Origin: Mesostigma viride
Lineage: Eukaryota; Streptophyta; Mesostigmatophyceae; Mesostigmatales; Mesostigmataceae
DNA length: 64,000 bases
Reading direction: 5' to 3'
Assembly (NCBI GenBank): GCA_009746045.1
Contig: RPFO01000078.1
Span: 1,645,107 to 1,709,106, forward strand
Of the stretch, positions 53,432 to 64,000 are shown piece by piece (positions within the stretch are counted from its first letter, which is position 1; each line of letters opens with the position of its first letter). A model generated the notes under the pieces. That model worked only from the letters and a program-made list of their open reading frames with translations. It was not told where the DNA came from and did no database searches. The position numbers were made by a program, and so were the translations under genes.

Positions 53432-54560
53432 TGAATTGAATTGAATTGAATTGTAACATAACTCCGTTGGGAGTATATGTAGCACATAGCCCAGAGAAGG
53501 GGCATATGGCCTATCATACATTCTAAGCTACTTCCTGCAAGGGTGGGAATGTAAACAACACTTGCTCTAGGTGCACTAGGGCACCTGCACCACCCAGAGT
53601 TTCAGGCAGCACCCAGCGAAGGGGAGCCTGTCATAGGTGGGGAAGATCATCATGGCTATACAAGAGCTAGGACATGGCTTCTCTACAGAGAGCATCTCTC
53701 TGCATGGCATAGCATGGCGAAATTCTTAATGCAACATCCATGGGGGTCCCTTTATAGGCAGGGCTTGGCTAAATTCTGTAGACAACATCCATGGGGGCCG
53801 TTATGGGCGCACATGCGCGTGGGCCACATGCTAGGCTAAGCCTGACTAATCTACACTACTGGTATGAATGCCCTAGTCTGGGGTGGCAGGAGGGGGCTGC
53901 CAGGGCTTGTGGTCAACGTGGATGACCGCCCCCCTCCAGTATACCGGCTTCCCCCTGCGCTGTGCCGGAGCTGAAGGTAGGTCGGCCATAGCTCGCGTCG
54001 CCGCTGTTGCTGGGCCAGGGTCAAGTCGTCGTCCAGCGTGAAGCGAGTCCTTGAGAGCTTCTTGCGGCATTTAAGGAACGACAGCTTGTCCGCCATGTAC
54101 TTAAAGGTGAGGAGCACGGGTGCCGGGCCAGCCTTCCCCGCGCGCGGGGGAGGCGGACAGCCGACATGTCCAGCTCACCAGTGAGTAGCATGGGGGCAAG
54201 AATGTCGCGCTTAAATGCCTCAAGAAGGCTCGTGGAGGTCTCACCTGCCGGCTGGTCGAAGTGCTTGACGATGACATTGTGGCTGCGCCGGGCGATGTCG
54301 GTGTCCTCGCGAAGGTCGAGGGCTTGTTGCTTGAGTTGTGCCGAGATGGTGGAGGTGGTGGAGGTGGTGTGCTGCTTAAGCAAGTCCGCCCAGGTGGAGG
54401 GAGCATCGCCGGCCGGGCCAGCAGGCGTCGGCTGGGCGGCGATGTCCTTCACCGCTTGGGCGGTGAGGCCGGCGGTGTCATGCAAGCTCTCAAGGGCGTT
54501 GGCGGTGGCTTGAAGGCGTTGGTCGAGGTCGAGGAGCTGGGCTTTGATGTCGGCAGTGGA
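53432..54560 (-). mobile_element. ORF1-only (HAL1-like) retroposon with 12-bp target duplication
   Basis: GTTTTGAAAGAT lies at 53420-53431 and 54561-54572. Reading on the minus strand, an ORF1 fragment is followed by ~420 bp of 3' UTR ending in ACTCCCAACGGAGT and a (CAATT)n tail. There is no ORF2 between ORF1 and the tail, so this is a non-autonomous element and not only a truncated LINE. The last ~40 nt closely match the tail of the LINE at 17064. Confidence 0.88.
53851..54560 (-). pseudogene. ORF1-type RNA-binding protein fragment
   Basis: The frame begins inside ORF1 at the insertion border (STADIKAQLLDLDQRLQATA), a predicted coiled coil. It continues through RRSHNVIVKHFDQPAG and changes frame near 54120. 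It ends with LLTFKYMADKLSFLKCRKKL...RRELWPTYLQL, which is the C-terminal RNA-binding pattern of L1-type ORF1 proteins (RRELWP is common there). The Met at 54611 is in flanking DNA. One frameshift and 5' truncation make it inactive. Confidence 0.75.
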
Positions 54561-54572
54561 GTTTTGAAAGAT

Positions 54573-55390
54573 GTGGATCTTTAATAAATGATGTCGATAC
54601 TTGTGAACCAAAGTTTGATAAATTATCTACAGTGCACATTAGTATAAGTAGTTGGTAGTTATATTCAGGCCACGTGGCAGCCAAAAAGCCCGAGCGCGGT
54701 AGGTTAGCACGGGACTTAGCCTGCAGACGCGATCGGCGCGGTTCAGAATCCTCCACGGGGAAACAGGTCAGAGATCCGAGCTACGGGCGGGATATTTCCA
54801 AAATATCCACGGGATACTTCCAGATATTTTTTGATGTTTTCGAACTATCTCGGGGGGTCCAGGGAGGGATCCCGTGGACCCCCCCAGGAATACCGGACTC
54901 GACCGGCGGAACACCGGGGGTCCACGGGGAAACCCGAAAAAAAGGCCGGTGAAACCCAAAGGCCCCTCCCCCCCCCCCTACTCCCATGCACCCCCACCCC
55001 CTCCCCTGCCCCCGGCCGCTACCGCCACCACCACCACCACAACCAGCACAGGCCGGACACCTGTGGCTGGGGCATCCAATCAGGCGAGAGGGCAGCATTT
55101 CGATGCCTTAGCAGCCTTCCATGCAAGGCGCAACCTGTCTCACACAGATAATCGTGAACCAGCCACTAATGTAGGGGGCAGCTCCCCAGTGCAGGATTCA
55201 CCTGCAGCAACCAGAAACCGTGTGTCCTGCAGCGATCGACCTGCCAGTTGCACGGCCTTGAATTAGCCTGCATGCCCCATGCGGCATGCTTTAAAGCGTG
55301 CACCCCCTCCACAGTAATACCTATAGCCATGTGTACAGTACCATACATATATGCGCCATACCGCTTGACAGCTACCAGGTATTGCAATGT
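54573..55390. other. spacer between RING/TRAF gene and lysyl oxidase gene
   Basis: I find no supported gene. The stretch has a C-rich tract near 54965-55015 and GGGATCCCGTGGACCC-type short repeats near 54870. The lysyl oxidase 3' UTR must lie in the last few hundred bases. Confidence 0.5.
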
Positions 55391-58300
55391 TTACCAAACC
55401 AAGAGCTGAATCGCAGCAGCGACAACCAGGCAGGCCAGCAAAGATGTGTAAACTGCACCCTGGGCACCCATAGCCGAGCCACTGATCTGTCTGCCCTTGA
55501 ACATCGTGGGCCTGGTGGGGAACTCAGCCGGTAGAGTGACCATGACGCCCGCCACGTTGTTCTCATAAGAGACCTCTTGGAACTTCTGGTCGGGATTCAG
55601 CACCAGCTCCAGGTAGTAGTCCCCGGGGGGGATGTCGGTCACATCTATCCACGAGCATTCGAGGTCCCAAGAGTAGCTGTCTGCCCAACCAAAGGAGAGC
55701 CTGGGTGTGGCAAACAGGAGGGGTGCACATCCAAAACAGGAATCCCGTTGTAATGATCCCAAGTTAGGGTCATAAAACTGAACCTAGTTCTGGTGAGTGA
55801 GTGGTCAAGATGACCCTGGTTAGGGTGACTGAAGGCGGGTGATCAAGACCTCCCTCAGTAGGGTTGGTTGCACGATCAGGGTAATCCTAGTTAGGCTGGT
55901 TGCATGTGGGTTGATAGCTAGGGTTGGTTGCACGCGCAAGGTGGTGCTAGTTAGGGCTGGTTGCTAGGGTGGTCATGGTATTTGGGGTGGGGTGACCAAA
56001 TGGCTCAAATAAAATGTACACGGTGTGATTGCTTGACTGGCTGAGGAGAGCATACCGCACAATTAAGTGCACAATATATGATGAACCTAAACAATTAAAG
56101 ACAAAATCTGTGCGCACGGTAGAGTAAGGTAGAGTAACCCCTTCACGCCCTTAGAGTAACTTCTTCCCCAACCACTGCAACCTCTTCCCCAACCATAGTG
56201 ACAACAAAAGGCATGCCCCTGTCAGAAGGTCACAGAGTGCTTGGGCACTTAAACCATGCACCCGTGTTGTCAACACGGTCCTCAGGTGCTCACACACACG
56301 TCCCCTCCCCCTTTCCTGGCCCCGGCCCCGGCCCGCCCCCCACCCACCCACATGCACACCCATGCACACCCATGCACACCCATGCACACCCATGCACACC
56401 CATGCACACCCATGCACACCCATGCACACCCATGCACACCCATGCACACACGTATACATGGTTGTTGCAGTGACTACAAACCTACGCAAACATGGTTGTT
56501 GCAGTGACTATACACCTACGCAAACACATATGCACAAACAAACTCCACGCAGCACATACCCTTTTTCTGCCCCACAAACAGATTGATCTGAAACAGTTGA
56601 AAACAAGGCCTCACCCTAGTACCTGACCCTGGTTGCCGTGCACCCACTAGATAGCCAGCTATTCAGCATCGAGTATGACCTGATTGGTTTGAAAAAAAAC
56701 GCTGGCACCTACCCCTGGTTGCCGCACTCATAGGTAGACTCGCATGGCACCGTGGACCCGTCCAGGTGGCGCTGTGAGTCCTCGAGGCAGTAGGCGGCCT
56801 TATTGCCCGACACCACGAGCGTAGACCGGCTGGGACTGAGCAGGTTGTACTGCGCAAAGCCCGTGTAATGGTAGTGGCCGTGACAGGCGCCCCACATATA
56901 GATGTCGGGCCGGTCCTTGGGCAGTAGGCCGCCTGTGGGGTCAAAAGTGGCACCCTGGTTGAGCGACCTGGACGTGAACCTGGTGTGTTGGAAGGAACGA
57001 AGGGGATTGTGTACACAAGTTACACACGAGTAAGTAAATTACACATGAGTACTAGAGTAGGGGGAAGAGATAAGCTTGCTGGAGGTGAGCCTGGTGTGTT
57101 GGGTAGGGGGGTGAGGAGGAAATGAAAAGTGCGGGAAACGGGGAAATAGATGAGGGCAGTGCAGGCGAGGTGGTGTTTTGGGCAAGGTGGGGCAGATGAA
57201 CAAGAACACAGGTGACAGGGACCGTCAATGAGGGCTGTGAAGATATGAACCGGGTTTGTGAAGTAGATGCATGGGTGAGGGATTAGAAAAGGGAATTCAG
57301 GTGGACCGCCATGGCCGTGAATCGGGTAGTTGGAGACGTGAGCTAAGCCCTCAGGGGCGAGAGGTGAAACAAGGGCTGAGCACGGTAGAAGTAAACCGGT
57401 TGCTTGGCTCAGGGGGGACAGAAGGCATACTACTATATTATTACTGTGTGTATACATGGGTTTGCTTTTCTTAATGAGTGTACATACAAGGTATATTAGT
57501 CTAGAATGATACTATGCATAACATAGTACGTTGCTGTGTGTGTATGGTGGGAATACAATATTACTGTATGTATATACCGGGACACAAATTCTCTACCTCT
57601 GGTAGATGACTGACATCAGGACGGTACTTCTAGTGTTGCCTCTATCAGTCCCTATCATGCGGAAAGCAAGAAAAGGCTGCAGCACAAACACAAGACCAGG
57701 CGCATGCTGTTCTAATCCACCTAGGAGCTATTACCGGAGAAGCTTTCGAATGCCAGTGCCTCGCACGCATCCCTCTAGGACCGCACATGAGGAGTTCACA
57801 AACGTGGTCGCCTCCAAGTACACCTCCAGCAGATCCTCCTCAATCGCCACAAAATCGGGCAATCGCTCATCCACCGAGTGGCAGGCACAATCGTGGCCAC
57901 AAAACTGGGTGTTGCTGCAGCCGCCCTGGCACACAGGCGCCGTGCTTCTGCAGACGGGGAACACGAAGCAGTAGCTGCTGGCGATGCTGCCGTCGTCAAG
58001 AACCTCGTAGCCGTCACCGATGCACCTGATGAGATGAGATTCGATGAACACGCACGAGAAAGGAGATGACTAGAGTTCAGCCCTGGGAGAAAGACTAACA
58101 AGACGAAAAGGGGACTAAGGGGATAAGCGACCATAAGGGTGAATAGTAATGTCAGGGAGAAAAGGTGAGATGAAAGTAGCTACCAAGAAGTCTTCCCACT
58201 CAATATATTCGTGGGTTCTAGGGTATAGCAGAGGAAACTGGAAGAAGGGAAGGAAGGGGGAGGTGCAAAGTGGAAGGTATAAAAGAGAAACTGGACGAAG

Positions 58301-61300
58301 GGGAACGGAGAAAAGAAGAAAGGCAGGGACGGGGCACAGGCAGAACACGGCATGGGTAATTAGTCGATGTGGTTCCACCGAACCAGCAGCCCAACGGTCT
58401 CTCCACCTGTCTGCTTGTCTGCTCACATGCAATCAGCAAAGCAATAAAAAAAGCAGTCACGCACCCACCCACCCACCCACCCACCCACCCACCCACCCAC
58501 CCACCCACCCACCCACCCACCCACCCACCCACCCACCCACCCACCCACCCACCCACCCACCCACCCACCCACCCACCCACCCACCCACCCACCCAGCCAC
58601 CCACCCACCCACCCACCCACCCACCCACCCGCCCGCCCGCCCGCCCGCCCGCCCGCCCGCCCGCCGCCCGCCCGCCCGCCCGCCCGCCCGCCCGCCCGCC
58701 CGCCCGCCCACCCACCCACCCACCCACCCACCCACCCACCCGCCTATTGTCTGTGCGCGAGAGCCTCCCTCCCTCCCTCCCTCCCTCCCTCCCTCCCTCC
58801 CTCAACTAACGAATCAAGCAGCTAGTCTACCAAGTATCTTTACTGACACCCGCCACAGCAGGGGCCCAGCGAACTAGGATGCAGGTGACATGGCTAACGG
58901 GGTCAACCTTGCTAGTGGTTTGACTTGACAAGCAAACAATCACCCACCGTGAGCGCGCGTCACAGCTCCCGCAGCTACCACCGCAGCCGTCATCGCCACA
59001 GGTCCGGTTTGCTGACGCGCACTGGGGTATGCACGGGTTCGGTATGCACTTGTTATCCAAGCACTGCTCCCCCGCCCCGCAAGTCCCGCACACAAAGCCA
59101 CACTCGTCCGGGCCGCAAAAGTTGCCATCGCACAACGGCATGCACGCGTCCACTACATGGACCTCTGCTGTGAAGATGCCGAATTCAGTCGCCGTGTAGC
59201 CGTCCACCATCACGTAGTAGGTGCCGGCCGTCAGCATCGCCTTGACCATGGAGCCTAAGTGGCTGGGAGGCGTGAAATCATCGCTGCGAGGAGGGAGGGT
59301 GATATGCGTGAGGGCCCAAGAGGCCAGGGTAAGCAAAGGCTTCCCACAGATGTTCTTCTTATACTTGAGTTCTTCATGGTATTGCGAGCATAGCTACAAA
59401 ATTACATGTCCTCGCTAGAAACGAAAATAACTACACACCGTGGCCTCCGTTGACGCGGCACGAAGTGCATTATTTACATGCACTCGCAACACAGTGGGCC
59501 CGAAATCCCCGGAACTCCTTTTGCGTGCTTGTGCCCAACACAGCAGGCTTACACATGCAGGTGCGGCGTACGTTTGGCAACCCCTGCTCAGCGTTAAATT
59601 ATTGGGCGGAGCCCATTTTCGGAAGAACCGAAGGTTCCGAGAAAAAAAGGGCGTAGCCAATTTATGTCAAGAGGCGTGAAGGGGGTCGAGGATAAAGGAA
59701 CGCGATTGGAGGAAACTCAAGAAATAATCCGAGTTCTCTGCATCTGCGGCTGACACGGTACGGAGGAAAAAAGGTTTGAGCTAACTGTGGGCCAAAATGT
59801 AACCCATCCATCCATCCATCCATCCATCCATCCACCCACCCACCCACCCACCCACCCACCCACCCACCCACCCACCCACCCACCCACCCACCCACCCACC
59901 CACCCACCCACCCACCCACCCACCCACCCACCCACCCACCCACCCACCCACCCACCCACCCACCCACCCACCCACCCACCCACCCATCCATCCATCCATC
60001 CATCCATCCATCCATCCATCCATCCATCCATCCATCCATCCATCCATCCATCCATCCATCCATCCATCCATCCATCCATCCATCCATCCACTGAATTTGT
60101 CCTGTACGCCCGCATAAGTCCAGCCTGCCAGGAGAAGCGCCGCGTGCGCCTGGGGCTGCTTCGCCTAGAATGGGCTCCGCCGACGCAAGTTTTAACGTGA
60201 GAGTTACAACTGCACGTTACTTGATACTATGGCACATATATTTAATAAGATAATAATTTCATATCTTAATATTCAGGCAATGCAGCAGTGACGACCACGC
60301 GTGTGCATGACCACCCAATCGGCATGGACGTATCAGCTGCAACACTCAAACACGTAGGAATGCCCGAATGCGTTTTTTGGGAGACTCGCAGAGCATGTCC
60401 CTAAAACTGTTTTGTGGGAATTTCCTATTACTCTTTCCTCAGTCCTTTCTTTACAAATTCTTCTTGACATTACCCCGAAAAGAACAGGTCCTACAGTTCA
60501 TACAACAGTGCACAACTCCGTAGACAGACCCAATGCAGATCCAATAGCATGCTCTTTAAACAGTTCCACAAAATTCTTCAAAACATTTTTGCTAACGAAG
60601 TCCTTATAATGGCGCACAGTTTGTAGACAGACCCACTCACACACTATGGTACCTCTCTCGGTTTTCCATGGTACAAGTCTACTAACGACTGCTTTATATC
60701 ATCCCGCACACAGGTTGTAGAGACAGTCGCTTGCCAAATATCACGCCCTCTTTCAGCTCTCGTAATCTTTCTTCCCAAACCACTATTAATTCTCATCATC
60801 TCAAGTCTCTACTTACAATACTTCTAGTAACCGTCCTTCAAACTGGCACACAACTTGCACAACTCAACAATAGCGGGTGATGACGTACCACCAGCAGTGA
60901 TTGCTGGCATCCCCAGCCCATGGTTTGGCCAGTTCACTCTAGATCTTGATTATACCGCTAGTTCTCTCTAACGTCTGATTTAAGCGCTACCTCATTCCAA
61001 GTTCCGGCGGTATCGCTAGTTCTCTCTGAATCCGGGCAGCTCTACTTACCACATTGGCTACAATAACGCACACTGTAGGAATACTCACGTGCAAGCGATC
61101 AGGAACTAGGTCTAGGTTCTTATGACATGTGTCCAAAAAACGAAGACGTGTTATAAAAACCGAGAAACAAGGCCCAATCACATGCACGTGAGCATAAGGT
61201 AGGCACTTGCACGTAGAGTAGTAAAACCGCTCTATATTTGGACCATACACAAACTCACTTGCACGTGATGAAGTCCGCCCGGGAGCAACCCTTGGATAGC

Positions 61301-63498
61301 TGCAGCACTGTGTCGTACCCACTGGTGCGGATGGTCAGCCCGTAGCTCCTGTCAGCCGGCACTGTGAATGTGAAATACAACTCGGGCGCCGATGACATTG
61401 CGTTGCACACAGGGGACGCCCCGTGCACGCCTTCACCTGTGTCCGCCTGAAAGGACCAGGAAAGCTGGCCCTCACGGGGGAGATTCAGCGTGGTGGTGCC
61501 ATTCGGGCCAAAGGGGAACGGCGCTCGGCAGGTGCCGTCGAGGGTGGAGATGACGCACGTGGCGGTGAAGCTGCCATCGTCACTCACGTTGGATGTGCGG
61601 CACCCCTTTCCAGAGGGGCAGTAACCGCAAAAGGCGCCGCAGCCGTCATTGCTGGGAATGGTTGGTTGCAAGGGAGGCCAGGGCAGGGCAGGGGTGAAAA
61701 TCATAAACAGGTTATTGTATGTGGTGGTGAGGGGGTGGATTTCTATGGGTTCAATTGAGGTCTCTCACGCTGAAGTGCGTGGTGGGAAAGGGGTAAATCA
61801 TTAAGATGCGTGTGGTGGTGACGGGGTTTAGCTGTTGCTTAGAGTGCAAGCAAGATGGTGAGGGGAATAGATCGTTTTCAAAGTTTACATGTACATTACT
61901 TGGTAGGAGGCCACCCAGGTGCATGCTCACATTGCCCCCCCCCCAAATGCTATGCTCTTACTCTCCCAGAAGCCTGCACTGCCCCTTAGCACAGGACTGG
62001 CATGCAACCAGCACTAGAAGATGGGTGTATCTTTACATGCCCACGGTTGGCAGATACAATTATTCTTGTAGCATCCTTATTATCATTGATCATAACTATG
62101 GTCAGGTCATGATAGCAGAGGCATTAGGCACCAGGTTTACATATTTCTGCCTTACTTTGCCTTGGTCGACATCATGACTCGTGGGTCGGACATTCAAAGA
62201 GTGAGGCATGACCTCAAGAGGAGGCAGCTTTCAAAGGAAGCTTCAATCTGCGTCGATCTCGGTCTTTCAAAAAACACAAGCCAATCTGTGGCGGCAGGGC
62301 AAGAACAAGTCTCGATCTTGCTTAAGGAAATCAGGCTGTCAAGGATCTTGATGTGCTGAACAAGATGAAATGTGAAAACACACATAGGTTAAGAGGCGAC
62401 TGTGTCGGGCATCCCCTGCCCTCCAGTCATCCCGATAAGGACACAAAACAGGTTCATGATCCGGGGAGAATCGCATTCGCCCCATCATCTCATCGGACAA
62501 GTCGCATGCTGGGGAAGACAATGCTTGACTATAATGCATCGCTAGCCATGCTTTACGATGTGCGTCTAAAGTTCATATTGTCAAGTGATCAGTGTAATTG
62601 CAACAACTTTGGTAATCACTTGTAAATTATTTATGCCTGCCACGTTTTCATAGACCAGAAACCTGTTTACATTCATACACTGTTGATCATGACAGTTCTC
62701 TCTCCATGTGTTGTAAAAGCTTGTAGAGGCCAGATTTTTTACCATGGCCAATTTTCTCTGATGTTGTAATTTACATCTCAACCTGTGTATACACCTGTCC
62801 TGCCCCTTCACCTTGATCCCCGAAGTTTGCGGTCGATCGTCCCTGTCCCAAATAGTCCCACCTTGCCCTCAAGTTGACTGCCCCTGATCCCCCATCCCCC
62901 AGTAATCCCCACTTTAGGGCTCCCTGGCGTCTCTAGGGGGGCGCTAGGACCCCACACATTAATTGTACAATACAATGCCCCGCCAAGGCTAGTGCATGGC
63001 CCTTCCGCCGCGCCACCAATGGTGGCGCATTGCCGACTGACGTGTGCTAAACCCCTTTCAGAAAACTGGCATTAATGCAGGTGCAACTGCTGCAAAGTCA
63101 TGTTACCCTTCAAATACTTACGCCCGTTACGGTGCTGGCCTCAGTAGTAAAACATCACACGCGGGAAGCGAGATACATAGCGGCGAGACCTACCCGCACT
63201 CCTTGCCCTGGCAATCTGGCTCGCAAGGATCCTGGCAAATGGGCGTGCCACGCTTCCGCTTGTAGACGCACCTCTGCGTGGCCTCGTAACACATGTCTAC
63301 GGTGTCCTCATTGCGATCATCGCATGCAGAATACGGGCTTGGCACGCATGTCCCGTTTCCAACCTCGCGCTCTATGCCATTACAGAATATGCCATCGCTG
63401 CAAAAATCCAGAGGAATGAAAGTATGGGACGCCACGAGATCAGCTAGAAAGCTGTGCACGCACGTCAAGACTAGGAATGAACAAATAACAGATTGCAT
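55391..63498 (-). CDS. secreted, anchored, Cys-rich lysyl oxidase, six exons
   Basis: Exons are 63498-63194, 61651-61259, 59283-58948, 58025-57735, 56979-56713 and 55700-55391. All five introns are phase 2 and join in frame to 633 aa. The order is: signal peptide ([14 protein letters not shown]), a CNG...CDDRN Cys-rich module, [13 protein letters not shown], a beta-sandwich-like region ([10 protein letters not shown]...CNDD...[10 protein letters not shown]), a second Cys-rich stretch with [13 protein letters not shown], the lysyl oxidase domain from about residue 400, and a C-terminal hydrophobic segment after SGSAMGAQG that suggests a GPI or membrane anchor. The copper site reads [11 protein letters not shown] (His near 475, 477 and 479). 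The lysine of the LTQ cofactor is in [11 protein letters not shown] (near 502) and its tyrosine in [13 protein letters not shown] (near 540). It should oxidise lysines of extracellular proteins to aldehydes for cross-linking. An alternative exon 1 start at the acceptor 63397 is possible. Confidence 0.85.
56340..56452. repeat. 10-bp repeat (CCATGCACAC)n in a lysyl oxidase intron
   Basis: About eleven perfect units lie in the intron between the last two exons. Confidence 0.95.
57020..57600. other. lysyl oxidase intron 4 interior
   Basis: No additional exon or element is recognised, and splicing over it keeps the frame. Confidence 0.5.
58461..58803. repeat. compound tetranucleotide tract (CCCA)n(CCCG)n(CCCA)n(CCCT)n
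   Basis: The tract fills part of the lysyl oxidase intron 58026-58947. CCCA units switch to CCCG, back to CCCA, and after a 25-bp break to CCCT. Long Pro/Thr/His or Gly/Trp frames are repeat artefacts. Confidence 0.97.
59800..60090. repeat. compound microsatellite (CCAT)n(CCAC)n(CCAT)n
   Basis: The block structure matches 43644-43986, here inside the lysyl oxidase intron 59284-61258 and without LINE tail sequence around it. Confidence 0.97.
60100..61250. other. lysyl oxidase intron 2 interior
   Basis: No gene or mobile element is recognised. Composition is AT-richer than the exons. Confidence 0.5.
61652..63193. other. lysyl oxidase intron 1
   Basis: Open frames at 61806-62177 and 62353-62625 have no family signature. 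No transposon ends were found. Confidence 0.5.
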
Positions 63499-64000
63499 TT
63501 CTGTAATTACCAGCCGCTGCGCTAGCATTTTGGGGACGGGCGCTACGAGCAATCGCTGCTTGTCACGGGGCTTTAACGGGTATTGTAACGTTCCCTAAAG
63601 TCGACAGCCGACCATGACTGCCGAAGCGGACCCTTTCTTCAAAATAGGCACCCACAAAGTCTAAATTTGGCCAAGTCTGTTTGCAGGCGGCGAGTCTGTT
63701 TTGCCGCGGAGACAATTACATAGGTACTGACATCTTTGGCGGCACTCACGCTTAATGGTGACCAATATTGTGATGATCTGATCGGATAATGTGATTATCT
63801 GAACGGATACGTGAGGACGGGCCACGTGTACAATGACACGCCACGTGTCGCGAGGACGCCTAGTCGGGCCGCGGGCAGAAAGGGAGGGCCTTGTTGCTGC
63901 TTGCCAGTTCGTGCTCAATAGGTTTCCGTCGCTGCAAGAGCTTGGAGAGTTGGTTTCGACTGCTGGGGTAAGCAACGTGTTCGTGTGTATGTCCAGTCGC
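63499..64000. other. upstream region of the lysyl oxidase gene
   Basis: The promoter should lie here. I see no reliable TATA element. A minus-strand open frame (63975-63661) lacks any recognisable domain. TGTGATTATCTGAACGGATA near 63789 repeats the preceding TGTGATGATCTGATCGGATA (tandem ~22-bp units). Confidence 0.4.

Noticed and set aside
54021-54611. Met at 54611 as the start of the ORF1 protein
   Set aside because: It lies outside the 12-bp target duplication (54561-54572), so it belongs to host DNA.
63661-63975. Upstream exon of the lysyl oxidase gene
   Set aside because: The frame has no signal peptide and no donor in phase. The exon starting at the ATG at 63498 already gives a good signal peptide.

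Overview
This is a eukaryotic nuclear window. Coding regions are split by GT-AG introns, long stretches are repetitive, and the genes present (a GT29 sialyltransferase-like enzyme, a multidomain lysyl oxidase, SR-like and coiled-coil proteins, a RING/TRAF-type zinc-finger gene) have no bacterial character. An alga or other protist with a repeat-rich genome fits best. A green alga is my guess, but nothing in the window proves the lineage.

Layout. 1-6350: remains of one or two minus-strand coiled-coil/SR-like genes, next to an assembly gap (861-973) and an 860-bp duplication. A 1.1-kb triple palindrome (4324-5409) with a CTATA target duplication interrupts one exon. 6389-9265: a 30-bp minisatellite, then a 37-bp tandem array. 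9307-14283: a complete PIF/Harbinger transposon with TTA duplications, an intact transposase gene, an intact Myb/SANT-like partner gene, and a 1.2-kb (TTTGC)n block. 17064-19376: a 5'-truncated LINE with a 10-bp duplication. 20.1-24.7 kb: a transposase-like gene with a short hairpin motif in each resolved intron. 25-26 kb: a LINE-tail pseudogene. 27.1-30.1 kb: a three-exon GT29 gene. 30.8-36.3 kb: a nearly full-length LINE with ORF1 and a frameshifted ORF2. 38.0-39.3 kb: another truncated LINE.

39.4-49.1 kb is nested. An ORF1-type retroposon 3' region is split by an 8.3-kb TTAA-flanked piggyBac-like element (40596-48899). That element contains a 5.2-kb Mutator-like element (42138-47343) with 214-bp inverted repeats and a 9-bp duplication, which in turn holds a LINE tail expanded into a (CCAT/CCAC)n microsatellite. 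49338-51229: a mutated LINE. 52.0-54.6 kb: a broken RING/TRAF-type gene with an ORF1-only retroposon near its 3' end. 55391-63498: a six-exon minus-strand gene for a secreted, probably membrane-anchored, cysteine-rich lysyl oxidase.

The most unusual signals are: (1) a roughly 22-nt hairpin motif, near GGTCACTCTGCAGAGTGACC, repeated at more than fifteen sites, many of them 40-85 nt upstream of 3' splice sites in unrelated genes; (2) a 27-bp dispersed sequence that one retroposon copy carries between 6-bp direct repeats and a sister copy lacks; (3) the triple palindrome, which brings usable in-frame splice sites into a coding exon; (4) ORF1-only retroposons that share their last ~40 nt with the LINEs.
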